Shown: positions 36,420 through 43,179 of the stretch, piece by piece | How positions within the stretch are numbered: position 1 is the stretch's first letter | Layout of the letters: each line of letters starts with the position of its first letter | From: Calothrix sp. PCC 7716 | Lineage (GTDB): Bacteria > Cyanobacteriota > Cyanobacteriia > Cyanobacteriales > Nostocaceae | Length of the DNA stretch: 64,000 nt | NCBI RefSeq assembly: GCF_019977735.1 | Contig: NZ_AP025018.1 | Coordinates: forward strand, 2,852,001 to 2,916,000 | Direction: 5' to 3' | The notes under the pieces: model-generated | What the model was told of the DNA's origin: nothing | Seen by the model: the letters and a program-made list of their open reading frames with translations, nothing else | Databases searched by the model: none | Translations under genes and position numbers: made by a program

Positions 36420-36496
36420 TCTCCAATAGCTCAGTTTGGTTAGAGCGTTCACATTTATAAAGTGAAAGGTCGTTGGTTCAAGACCAACTTGGGGAC
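36420..36496 (+). tRNA. tRNA-Ile(TAT), tentative
   Basis: Acceptor TCTCCAA/TTGGGGA, D arm GCTC/GAGC, T arm GTTGG-TTCAAGA-CCAAC. The anticodon stem TTCAC/GTGAA encloses nine bases, ATTTATAAA. If the outer A-A pair is counted as stem the loop is TTTATAA with anticodon TAT. A TAT tRNA is uncommon in bacteria, which usually read AUA with modified CAT. Confidence 0.65.
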
Positions 36497-36570
36497 TGCC
36501 GGATGGACGATTGGGTAAGTCGCCATGACTCTGAATCATGGAGAGGTTAGTTCAAACCTAACTCCGGCAT
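36497..36570 (+). tRNA. tRNA-Gln(CTG)
   Basis: Acceptor TGCCGGA/TCCGGCA, anticodon arm CCATGA-CTCTGAA-TCATGG, T loop TTCAAAC. Starts directly after the Ile(TAT) gene with no spacer. Confidence 0.88.
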
Positions 36571-36578
36571 CCATCTAT

Positions 36579-36651
36579 TGCCCTGTGGTGTAATTGACAA
36601 CATCTCCGGTTTTGACCCGGAAGAGTCCTGGTTTGAATCCAGGCAGGGCAG
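36579..36651 (+). tRNA. tRNA-Gln(TTG)
   Basis: Acceptor TGCCCTG/CAGGGCA, anticodon arm TCCGG-TTTTGAC-CCGGA, T loop TTTGAAT, G73. Confidence 0.88.
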
Positions 36652-36664
36652 TCAATTTACATAC

Positions 36665-36739
36665 GCTCCTGTAGCCCAATTGGAAGAAGGCCACTACCTT
36701 AAACGTAGTTCAGTACTGGTTCAAACCCAGTCAGGAGCA
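36665..36739 (+). tRNA. tRNA with TAA anticodon (Leu) but short variable loop
   Basis: Acceptor GCTCCTG/CAGGAGC, D stem GCC/GGC, anticodon arm ACTAC-CTTAAAC-GTAGT, T arm ACTGG-TTCAAAC-CCAGT, A73. The variable loop is only five bases (TCAGT). Bacterial Leu tRNAs have a long variable arm, so the body does not match the anticodon. Confidence 0.8.
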
Positions 36740-36743
36740 TGAA

Positions 36744-36816
36744 CGGGATGTAATTCAGTGCCCAGAAGCCTTTGTTTGGGACAAAGGAGTCGCTGGTTGG
36801 AATCCAGCCATCCCGA
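36744..36816 (+). tRNA. tRNA-Pro(TGG)
   Basis: Acceptor CGGGATG/CATCCCG, anticodon arm CTTTG-TTTGGGA-CAAAG, T arm GCTGG-TTGGAAT-CCAGC. The T loop has G in place of the near-invariant C56, and the D arm is poorly formed, so function is uncertain. Confidence 0.75.
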
Positions 36817-36820
36817 TTTT

Positions 36821-36898
36821 ACCCCTGTGATGTAATTGGAAAACATCGCCGATTTAGACTCGGTGTATTGACTGCAGGTTCGAGTCCTGTCAGGGGTA
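36821..36898 (+). tRNA. tRNA-Leu(TAG) with shortened variable arm
   Basis: Acceptor ACCCCTG/CAGGGGT, D stem ATGT/ACAT, anticodon arm GCCGA-TTTAGAC-TCGGT, T loop TTCGAGT, A73. The variable region is nine bases, shorter than the usual Leu type-II arm. Confidence 0.8.
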
Positions 36899-36908
36899 CT
36901 TGGTGATA

Positions 36909-36985
36909 TGCGGGGATGGAGCAACAGTGGCTCGCCAGGTTCATACCCTGGAAATCAGCAAGCGCAATTCTTGCCCCCGTGACCA
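36909..36985 (+). tRNA. tRNA with CAT anticodon (Met-like), array copy 2
   Basis: Acceptor TGCGGGG/CCCCGTG with wobble ends, D stem GAGC/GCTC as in initiator Met, anticodon arm CCAGG-TTCATAC-CCTGG, A73 and encoded CCA. The T loop is CGCAATT, not TTC-type, and position 8 is A. It resembles initiator tRNA in outline but lacks the three G-C pairs. Confidence 0.7.
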
Positions 36986-36993
36986 AAATATAT

Positions 36994-37066
36994 GCTGGTG
37001 TAGCTCAATCGGCAGAGCATCCGACTTGTAATCGGAAGGTTAAGGATTCAACTTCCTTCTCCAGCT
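36994..37066 (+). tRNA. tRNA-Thr(TGT)
   Basis: Acceptor GCTGGTG/CTCCAGC (one T-T mismatch), D arm GCTC/GAGC, anticodon arm TCCGA-CTTGTAA-TCGGA, T loop TTCAACT. Last tRNA of the first block. Confidence 0.88.
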
Positions 37067-37140
37067 CCTTAAAATTCCGTCATTCTAAAAATTATTGTGC
37101 CAAATTTATAAAGGCAATATTAAGGAGGTGTTTAAAATAA

Positions 37141-37776
37141 ATGGCTGTAATAACGGTGACTGATGCTTTGGCTGAGTTAACACTATTGCAAAAACGCATT
37201 GATTCAGCTACTAAAACTTTACAAAACGGCGCCTTAATTACAGTAGTCGAAGTTGGTAAAGTCCCAACTGGTTACAGAACCAGAGAAGAATACGAAGTTA
37301 ATGCAAGGGCAGCTTTACAAAAGGTGAATGCGCTAATTGAACGCAGGCGCCTAATTAAGAGAGCAATTGTACTTGCCAATGCTTCAACGCGCGTTACTGT
37401 TGCAGGACAAGAAATGACCGTAGCAGAAGCAATTGAAATGAAAAATTTTATTGCTTACTATGAAACAGTTCTTTCCACTATGCAGTCAGCTTACAATCAA
37501 ACTCGTAACCAGTATGAGAAAGCGCAGGCAAAAGTAAAAGAAAGACTTGATAAACTAGCTTTGGAAGTATTAGGTAAAAACGAAGCTGTTAATTCAGAGC
37601 AATACCAAGCTTTAACCGATAGCTTTATGGCACGCGAAGGTGTGGAACTGCTTGACCCAACTAATATAGCCAGAGAAATTGAGCGTAGACAAGAATTTAT
37701 TGAAGATTTTAAATCAAGTGTGGATAGAGTTCTTTCCATCAGCAATGCCAGAACTAATATAGAAATTCCCGATTAG
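37141..37776 (+). CDS. 211-aa coiled-coil protein within the tRNA array
   Basis: Very strong ribosome site (TAAGGAGGTG) 10 bases before the ATG. Mostly helical and charged: DALAELTLLQKRIDSATKTL, NARAALQKVNALIERRRLIKRAIVLA, then a long coiled coil around residues 100-145 (YETVLSTMQSAYNQTRNQYEKAQAKVKERLDKL). No enzyme motif and no known domain recognised. In style it resembles small structural or tail proteins of phages, which fits a mobile origin of the array. It lies between two tRNA blocks, in the same direction. Confidence 0.7.
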   Translation: MAVITVTDALAELTLLQKRIDSATKTLQNGALITVVEVGKVPTGYRTREEYEVNARAALQKVNALIERRRLIKRAIVLANASTRVTVAGQEMTVAEAIEMKNFIAYYETVLSTMQSAYNQTRNQYEKAQAKVKERLDKLALEVLGKNEAVNSEQYQALTDSFMAREGVELLDPTNIAREIERRQEFIEDFKSSVDRVLSISNARTNIEIPD

Positions 37777-37799
37777 AATAGGTATACGCTGGTCACTCG

Positions 37800-37875
37800 A
37801 AAATCTCTCAATTTATGGATTCGCAGACTGTAAATCTGTCACGGACTGATAAGCCGTACCTTGTTAGGTAAATTT
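37800..37875 (+). pseudogene. Remnant of a tRNA-Tyr(GTA)-like gene
   Basis: An anticodon-arm-like GCAGA-CTGTAAA-TCTGT with GTA, then a variable-arm-like ACGGACTGATAAGCCGT hairpin, but no T arm. Probably a decayed duplicate of the Tyr gene. Confidence 0.4.
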
Positions 37876-38010
37876 AAAGCTCAACGGTTAACGCTTATAG
37901 CTTAAACCTTAATGCTTAAAGATTAACTTCTTAAAGTTCACGCGCTCAAACTACAAAACTCGATAAAATCCAGGTTTCTGGTTAATGGCGCCATAAAGTC
38001 CTTGAGATTT

Positions 38011-38037
38011 CCCACCTGGCTGAGTGGTCAGCAAAAT
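38011..38037 (+). pseudogene. 5' fragment of a Ser/Leu-type tRNA
   Basis: The D-arm stretch TGGCTGAGTGGTCAGC matches the tRNA-Ser(GCT) gene of this array. The rest of the tRNA is missing; the macrodomain gene starts 15 bases later. Confidence 0.45.
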
Positions 38038-38051
38038 TTTACACAGCAAAA

Positions 38052-38897
38052 ATGAAACGAACTGCAATAGCTCAAAACACGCTCTCAATTCTTGAAGCTG
38101 GTTATTATGTTCTAGAGAATGGTAATCAAGTAGATATTACACAAGAACTAGCATCCTGTTTGAGTAACACAAAATGCTACAATCCTGATAATCTCTTGGA
38201 AATTCAGCAAAAAGTTCTTTCTAATGCTCCTCAATTTTCAAGTACTGAATATGAAGTGAGGAATGAAACAACTTTGATGGGAGCAAAGCGTCTTGCACTG
38301 AGCCAACAATATCAAAAAATTGGTGTTCTCAATTTTGCTTCTGCTAAAAATCCTGGGGGTGGTTTTCTTAAAGGCGCCCAAGCACAAGAAGAAAGTTTAG
38401 CACGTAGTAGCGGACTTTACAAAAGCCTTTTAAAATGCCCTGGATACTATGATTTTCATCGCAGTAATAAATCACTTTTATACAGCGATAGAATGATTTA
38501 TTCTCCTAGTTGCCCAGTGTTTAAAGATGATGAGGGAACGCTTGAAGAACAACCTTATGTAGTTGATTTTATTACAAGTCCGGCGCCGAATGCTGGGGAA
38601 GTTAAGAAAAATCAACCGCAGGATGTTAATAAGATTTCTGAAGTGCTTCGAGTTCGCGGTAGTAAGTTATTGAGTTTAGCTGCTGATAATGGTTGTGATG
38701 CTTTAGTGTTAGGCGCCTGGGGATGTGGTGTATTTAGAAACGACCCTGCAATAGTTGCCCAAATGTTTGCTAATTTCTTGTTACCTAATAATATATTTTG
38801 GGGCAGATTTAAATATATAGATTTTTCTGTTTTTGACTCTAGTAAACAACAAGAAACATTTAGAGAATTTAGAGAATATTTTACAAGTTATGTTTAA
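38052..38897 (+). CDS. PARG-like macrodomain protein (TIGR02452 type)
   Basis: 281 aa. The signature of bacterial poly(ADP-ribose) glycohydrolase-like macrodomains is complete: NFASAKNPGGGFLKGAQAQEESLARSS, with the GGG loop at residues 102-104 and the catalytic Glu pair at 113-114. Further on are DFITSPAPNAG, and ALVLGAWGCGVFRNDP for the ribose-phosphate pocket. Such enzymes remove ADP-ribose from proteins or nucleic acids. No clear ribosome site, and the start codon lies just after a tRNA fragment. Its place between tRNA genes suggests that its substrate may be translation-related, which is inference. Confidence 0.85.
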   Translation: MKRTAIAQNTLSILEAGYYVLENGNQVDITQELASCLSNTKCYNPDNLLEIQQKVLSNAPQFSSTEYEVRNETTLMGAKRLALSQQYQKIGVLNFASAKNPGGGFLKGAQAQEESLARSSGLYKSLLKCPGYYDFHRSNKSLLYSDRMIYSPSCPVFKDDEGTLEEQPYVVDFITSPAPNAGEVKKNQPQDVNKISEVLRVRGSKLLSLAADNGCDALVLGAWGCGVFRNDPAIVAQMFANFLLPNNIFWGRFKYIDFSVFDSSKQQETFREFREYFTSYV

Positions 38898-38916
38898 TAT
38901 TTAATCTTTGGTTTAA

Positions 38917-38992
38917 TCCCCCCTGACCCCCCTTAATAAGGGGGGAAAAGAGCGGTTTTTAGCCCCCCTTATTAAGGGGGGTTGGGGGGATT
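38917..38992. repeat. Paired CCCCCCTTAATAAGGGGGG palindromes in the array
   Basis: Two copies between the macrodomain gene and tRNA-Gly, the same family as at 18650, 34471 and 61957. Confidence 0.8.
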
Positions 38993-38998
38993 TTCTAA

Positions 38999-39069
38999 GC
39001 GGATATGGTGTAACGGCAGCATGTGAGTCTTCCAAACTCTTGGTACGAGTTCGATGCTCGTTATCCGCT
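38999..39069 (+). tRNA. tRNA-Gly(TCC)
   Basis: Acceptor GCGGATA/TATCCGC, anticodon loop CTTCCAA, T loop TTCGATG, T73 as expected for Gly. Confidence 0.9.
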
Positions 39070-39076
39070 CTCATGT

Positions 39077-39148
39077 GGGAGTGTCGCCTAATGGAAGGGC
39101 ATCAATCTTCTAAATTGATTCGTGTAAGTTCGAGTCTTACCACTCCTG
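39077..39148 (+). tRNA. tRNA-Arg(TCT)
   Basis: Acceptor GGGAGTG/CACTCCT, anticodon arm TCAAT-CTTCTAA-ATTGA, T loop TTCGAGT, G73. Confidence 0.9.
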
Positions 39149-39182
39149 CTTTTATGTACTATATTTGAGGAAAACAAAATGA

Positions 39183-39923
39183 ATGGAATTACAACGAAAG
39201 CCTTTAGGGGCTAAAAATTACGGTCATATTCCACACTTGCCTGGTTCTCGGATGGGTCCAAGTGATTATAAATGCAACGAAGGTCAAAACCGTATCTCTA
39301 CCGAGAAAGCGCGCGATAGACATGACAATATCATCGTTCAAGAGAAGCTTGATGGTTCTAATGTTGGTATCGCGCGCATTGATGCCAATATATACGCTCT
39401 AACTCGTGCGGGATATTTAGCTGATACATCTCCTTTTGAACAGCATTGGTTGTTTGCCAAGTGGGTACATAAACAAGAAGATAGGTTTTTAGCTGTTCTC
39501 AAAGATGGCGAACGATTATGCGGCGAATGGTTAGCACAAGCTCATGGTACTAGATATAACTTGCCACACGAGCCTTTTGTAGCATTCGACATTATGCAAG
39601 GTAAGCAAAGAAGCCCTCTTGCAGAAGTAACCGAGCGTATAAAAGATTACGGTTTTATTCAACCACGTTTATTACACAGTGGTAGTCCTTTTACTATTGA
39701 ACAAGCTTTAGAAGCAATTCAAATTTCTGGACACGGCGCCGTTGACCCTGTTGAAGGTGCAATTTGGCGGGTTGAAAGAAACACATTAATAAGTCCAGGT
39801 AAAAGTTCCGAACGTGTATGGAAAGTTGACTTTCTAGTTAAATATGTCCGTCCCAACAAGCAAGACGGAATCTATCTACCAGAACTAACTGGCAAAGAAG
39901 CAGTATGGAACTGGCAAGAGTAG
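39183..39923 (+). CDS. RNA ligase (Rnl2-like nucleotidyltransferase)
   Basis: 246 aa. All nucleotidyltransferase motifs are visible: motif I EKLDGSNVG with the adenylated Lys at residue 55, motif III GERLCGEWL (109-117), IIIa FVAFDIM, IV EGAIWR and V WKVDFLVKY. This is the PF09414 RNA-ligase fold; members seal nicked RNA. The position between tRNA-Arg and the second tRNA block suggests repair of cut tRNAs. An out-of-frame ATG four bases upstream opens an 11-codon frame and sits better relative to the GAGG site. Hairpin element B starts 3 bases after the stop. Confidence 0.87.
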   Translation: MELQRKPLGAKNYGHIPHLPGSRMGPSDYKCNEGQNRISTEKARDRHDNIIVQEKLDGSNVGIARIDANIYALTRAGYLADTSPFEQHWLFAKWVHKQEDRFLAVLKDGERLCGEWLAQAHGTRYNLPHEPFVAFDIMQGKQRSPLAEVTERIKDYGFIQPRLLHSGSPFTIEQALEAIQISGHGAVDPVEGAIWRVERNTLISPGKSSERVWKVDFLVKYVRPNKQDGIYLPELTGKEAVWNWQE

Positions 39924-39926
39924 TAA

Positions 39927-39980
39927 GGGCGGGTTAACAGATATCCTACAACCAAATCGAAAATTCATCTAAACCCGCCC
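39927..39980. repeat. Hairpin element B of the array
   Basis: Nine-bp perfect stem GGGCGGGTT/AACCCGCCC around 36 bases, directly after the RNA ligase stop. Related to element A at 36013-36062, but in the opposite orientation. Confidence 0.75.
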
Positions 39981-39992
39981 CAACTAAATCAC

Positions 39993-40066
39993 GGGGTCAT
40001 AGCTCAATTGGCTAGAGCGCTAGTCTTGCAAACTAGAGGTTAGGGATTCGAGTTCCCTTGATTCCA
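39993..40066 (+). tRNA. tRNA-Ala(TGC)
   Basis: Acceptor GGGGTCA/TGATTCC with G-T pairs, D arm GCTC/GAGC, anticodon arm CTAGT-CTTGCAA-ACTAG, T loop TTCGAGT, A73. The usual Ala G3-U70 pair is present. Confidence 0.9.
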
Positions 40067-40070
40067 TTGT

Positions 40071-40146
40071 GGCGCCTGAAGCCGAAGCGGTCGAGGCACT
40101 TGTTTGTGAAGCAAGTCATTAACGGGTTCAAGCCCCGTCAGGCGCC
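40071..40146 (+). tRNA. tRNA-His(GTG)
   Basis: G-1 at 40071 faces C73 at 40146, the His identity pair. Acceptor GCGCCTG/CAGGCGC, D stem GCC/GGC, anticodon arm CTTGT-TTGTGAA-GCAAG, T arm ACGGG-TTCAAGC-CCCGT. GGCGCC occurs at both ends. Confidence 0.88.
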
Positions 40147-40153
40147 CATAAAT

Positions 40154-40237
40154 GGAAGTTGTCCGGCACGGACGAGGACACCGTTTTGAACACGGCTGCG
40201 GTTTATACCGTCGAGAGTTCGATTCTCTCAACTTCCG
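40154..40237 (+). tRNA. tRNA-Ser(TGA)
   Basis: Acceptor GGAAGTT/AACTTCC, anticodon loop TTTGAAC, long variable arm (GCGGT-TTAT-ACCGT), T arm GAGAG-TTCGATT-CTCTC, G73 as expected for Ser. Confidence 0.88.
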
Positions 40238-40241
40238 CTTA

Positions 40242-40315
40242 TCCACCTAGAGCCGAGAAGCGAGGCGCTGTGCTGATAACACAGAGTTAGAAGGGGCAGT
40301 ACCTTCTAGGTGGAC
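40242..40315 (+). tRNA. tRNA-Ile(GAT), T loop degenerate
   Basis: Acceptor TCCACCT/AGGTGGA, D stem GCC/GGC, anticodon arm CTGTG-CTGATAA-CACAG. The T arm is AGAAGG-GGCAGTA-CCTTCT, with no TTC motif, so folding and recognition may be impaired. Confidence 0.7.
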
Positions 40316-40322
40316 TGGTAAT

Positions 40323-40405
40323 GGAAGATACTGCTCACGGGAGGGCAACCAGTCTCGAACACTGGGGCAGGGTAATACCTGGGGGTTCGATACCTCTATC
40401 TTCCT
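40323..40405 (+). tRNA. tRNA-Ser(CGA)
   Basis: Acceptor GGAAGAT/ATCTTCC, anticodon arm CCAGT-CTCGAAC-ACTGG, long variable arm (CAGGG-TAAT-ACCTG), T loop TTCGATA, T73. Confidence 0.87.
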
Positions 40406-40468
40406 TATTTTTCTTATGGGCGGGCAGGGATGCCCGCTCCACAAGAGAAAGACAAATACAGATATTTT

Positions 40469-40540
40469 GGGTGGTTGGCAGAGTGGTTATGCAGCTGACT
40501 TTTAATCAGCACCATAGAGGTTCGATTCCTCTACCACCCA
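40469..40540 (+). tRNA. tRNA-Lys(TTT)
   Basis: Acceptor GGGTGGT/ACCACCC, D stem GCA/TGC, anticodon arm GCTGA-CTTTTAA-TCAGC, T loop TTCGATT, A73. Last tRNA, 38 bases before the EF-Tu gene; a GGGCAGGGATGCCC repeat lies before it. Confidence 0.92.
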
Positions 40541-40578
40541 CTTAACCCTATATATAAGTAAAAAGGAGTAACAAATGC

Positions 40579-41805
40579 ATGGCGCGCGCTAAGTTTATTC
40601 GGACAAAACCCCATGTAAACATTGGCACTATTGGTCATGTTGACCACGGTAAAACTACGTTGACGGCGGCTATTACTATGACTTTGGCTGCGCTTGGTTG
40701 GTCTAAGCCTACAGGATATGACCAAATTGATTCGGCGCCTGAAGAGAAACTGCGCGGTATTACGATTAATACTGCTCATGTTGAGTATGAAACAGCTTTG
40801 CGTCATTATGCCCATGTAGACTGTCCTGGTCATGCTGACTATGTAAAAAACATGATTACAGGCGCCGCGCAAATGGATGGGGCAATATTAGTAGTATCTG
40901 CTGCTGATGGTCCGATGCCCCAAACGCGCGAACATATTTTGTTAGCTCGACAAGTTGGTGTGCCGAAGTTAGTAGTTTTTCTAAACAAGGAAGATATGGT
41001 TGATGACCCTGAACTTCTTGAACTTGTTGAATTAGAAGTTAGGGAATTACTTAGTGAATATAATTTCCCTGGTGATGAAATTCCTATCGTTCCTGGTTCA
41101 GGTTTATTAGCGCTCGAAAAAATGACTGCGAACCCAAAAACTATACGCGGTCAAGATGAGTGGGTTGATAAAATTTATAGCTTGATGGATGCTGTAGATG
41201 CTTATATCACTACACCCGAACGAGAAGTTGATAAACCTTTCTTACTCGCAGTTGAAGATGTGTTTTCAATTACTGGACGCGGTACTGTTGTTAGTGGTCG
41301 AGTTGAACGCGGCAAAGTTAAAGTTGGTGACACTGTGGAATTAATTGGCGCCACTACTCGTACTGCTACAGTTACAGGTGTGGAAATGTTCAAGCAAACA
41401 CTTGATGAAGCTATTGCAGGAGACCAAGTAGGTTTATTGCTACGAGGTGTGCAAAAACATGAAGTTGAACGAGGAATGGTTATTGCTAAACCTGGTTCAA
41501 TTACACCACATACCAAGATGGAATCTGAAGTTTATGTACTCACAGAAAAAGAAGGTGGTCGTAAAACTCCTTTCTTCGCTGGGTACCGTCCACAGTTTTT
41601 TGTACGCACCACAGATGTAACTGGTACCGTCGAAGCTTTTACCGCAGATGATGGTAGTGCAGCACAAATGGTAATGCCTGGTGATAGGGTTCAAATGACT
41701 GTATCTCTTCTTGAACCTATTGCCGTTGAAGATGGTATGCGCTTTGCTATCCGTGAAGGTGGTCGTACTATCGGCGCCGGTGTTGTTTCTAAAATTATTA
41801 ATTAA
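40579..41805 (+). CDS. tuf: Elongation factor Tu, divergent second copy
   Basis: 408 aa, full length. GTPase motifs intact: [22 protein letters not shown]; the fifth motif reads GSG rather than GSA. Domains 2 and 3 are complete to [14 protein letters not shown]. It differs from normal cyanobacterial EF-Tu at many usually fixed places, for example EEKLRG for EEKARG and ETALRHYAH for ETANRHYAH. The housekeeping tuf normally sits with the fus and rps genes, so this is an extra copy tied to the tRNA array. An out-of-frame ATG four bases upstream opens a five-codon frame closer to AGGAG. Confidence 0.9.
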   Translation: MARAKFIRTKPHVNIGTIGHVDHGKTTLTAAITMTLAALGWSKPTGYDQIDSAPEEKLRGITINTAHVEYETALRHYAHVDCPGHADYVKNMITGAAQMDGAILVVSAADGPMPQTREHILLARQVGVPKLVVFLNKEDMVDDPELLELVELEVRELLSEYNFPGDEIPIVPGSGLLALEKMTANPKTIRGQDEWVDKIYSLMDAVDAYITTPEREVDKPFLLAVEDVFSITGRGTVVSGRVERGKVKVGDTVELIGATTRTATVTGVEMFKQTLDEAIAGDQVGLLLRGVQKHEVERGMVIAKPGSITPHTKMESEVYVLTEKEGGRKTPFFAGYRPQFFVRTTDVTGTVEAFTADDGSAAQMVMPGDRVQMTVSLLEPIAVEDGMRFAIREGGRTIGAGVVSKIIN

Positions 41806-41814
41806 TTGTACGGT

Positions 41815-42314
41815 GGGCCTTTACAGGATGAAGATTTACCAAAAATAGCAAATCTGATCAACGCTTGTAACGATGTTGATATACTGCAAACGGGTTAAAT
41901 ATAAACTTTGTCATGCTGAACGAAACGCAGTGCAGTGAAGCATCTTAGAGATTCTAGCCTGCGGCAAATGCTCCGCATTACGCTACGCTCAGAATGACAT
42001 TTCTAAACCGTTCTTAGTATAAATTGGATGATACGTTTGTTGCACAGTGTTACTGTTATATCAATCCTGAAAGCAACGCGCGCACAGGACGCAATGAAGG
42101 TAACGTTGGCATTCTAGGTGTACGACGCGGTTTTAGAAAAATTGGATTAGGTAGAGCAATGTTACTATCTGGGTTACATTGTTTGAAACAAGCTGGTGTA
42201 GATACTGTGCGACTTGGTGTTGATGCTGATAACCCTAACGGCGCCTTGCGTTTGTATGAGTCCGTCGGTTTCCAAAAAGTTTATACTAGTATAAACTTTT
42301 TACGTGATATGTAG
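41815..42314 (+). pseudogene. GNAT acetyltransferase, broken by a repeat
   Basis: The first piece (LQDEDLPKIANLINACNDVD) is a GNAT N-terminus that stops at about 41899. A repeat of the 'ATTCTGAGCG...AATCTC' family fills 41910-42003. The frame from 42024 gives the GNAT core: NVGILGVRRGFRKIGLGRAMLLSGLHCLK with the acetyl-CoA loop, and NPNGALRLYESVGFQKV. The middle of the N-terminal half is gone. The repeat insertion and deletion together inactivated the gene. Confidence 0.75.
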
Positions 42315-42614
42315 AGACGGGATTTATCGCGTCTCTACATTCGCATCTCTACATTTGTATTCTCTACCGGAAGAGTGAAGCTGTTCTAACTCTAGATAAG
42401 TCAATATCATTCCACAGATTGATTCATATTTAAACACATAATTAGTAAAAGAATATTAGGCTGAATTTGAGTGAACTACAGTTAATTAGATTTTAGAAAT
42501 TTATTTTCTCTATTTTGTTGCAAAAAGCGATAGTTAGTAAATTACTGATAATAGTTAATACTGCAACAACACTGTAGTTTTAGTATTTTTGCCGTTTTTT
42601 ATCTGGAGAGTAGT
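42315..42614. other. Intergenic region with TAGAGACG repeats
   Basis: A TAGAGACG palindrome copy lies at 42312-42338. The remainder is AT-rich and likely contains the promoter of the next gene. No gene seen. Confidence 0.6.
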
Positions 42615-42617
42615 TTG

Positions 42618-42962
42618 ATGATGAAGAATTTTGTACGTACTATCGTTATAGTTTTTACCTGTGCTTTCATGTTTTTGACAAATGCGGTTCCTGCGTTTGC
42701 AATTGAAAGCTATCAAAGCGACACCAGAGAAGGTGAAACACAGTTACTAGAAACTCAAAAGTTGACTGACGAAGTTTCGAGATATGCACCAGGTGGTCCA
42801 AATTTAGAACAAACTCAAGAACGCACAAGCCAAGGTGGTTTGAACGAAGTTCAGGGAACTGCTGATATTGATCAAATGAAACGTCCTGAAAATTCTACTG
42901 AAGCAGTTTCTGTTGAAGATGAAATCAGTAATTTGCTCGGTAAGGTGACTGGCAAAAAGTAA
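42618..42962 (+). CDS. Small secreted hypothetical protein
   Basis: 114 aa. Signal peptide (VRTIVIVFTCAFMFLTNAVPAFA), then a short acidic, Gln/Glu-rich mature part (YQSDTREGETQLLETQKLTDE ... VEDEISNLLGKVTGKK) with no cysteines. GGAG precedes the starts; a TTG at 42615 is also possible. No domain recognised. It heads a run of stress-type genes (Dps and others). Followed by a TAGAGACG repeat at 42971. Confidence 0.65.
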   Translation: MMKNFVRTIVIVFTCAFMFLTNAVPAFAIESYQSDTREGETQLLETQKLTDEVSRYAPGGPNLEQTQERTSQGGLNEVQGTADIDQMKRPENSTEAVSVEDEISNLLGKVTGKK

Positions 42963-43179
42963 GAAATAAATGTAGAGACGTGATTTATCACGTCTCCTAT
43001 AATTCTGCAATTGAATCAGAAATGCTGTTGTAAACAATCTTGATGGCAAGAATAAGCTATCAAGATTTTTTTGTACCATAAGATAATTTCTTCATAAATC
43101 ATAATATTACCTTTGGTTGATGTTCTCTACCGCTTTATGAGCGAACCTAGAAACAGGAAAGCTAAGGAACGAAAAAAAC

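Noticed and set aside
35277-40540. CRISPR-like or integron (attC) interpretation of the array
   Set aside because: The repeated units are tRNAs with individual sequences; the two hairpins have GTT inside and AAC outside-facing arms, the reverse of attC sites, and no integrase or cas gene is present.
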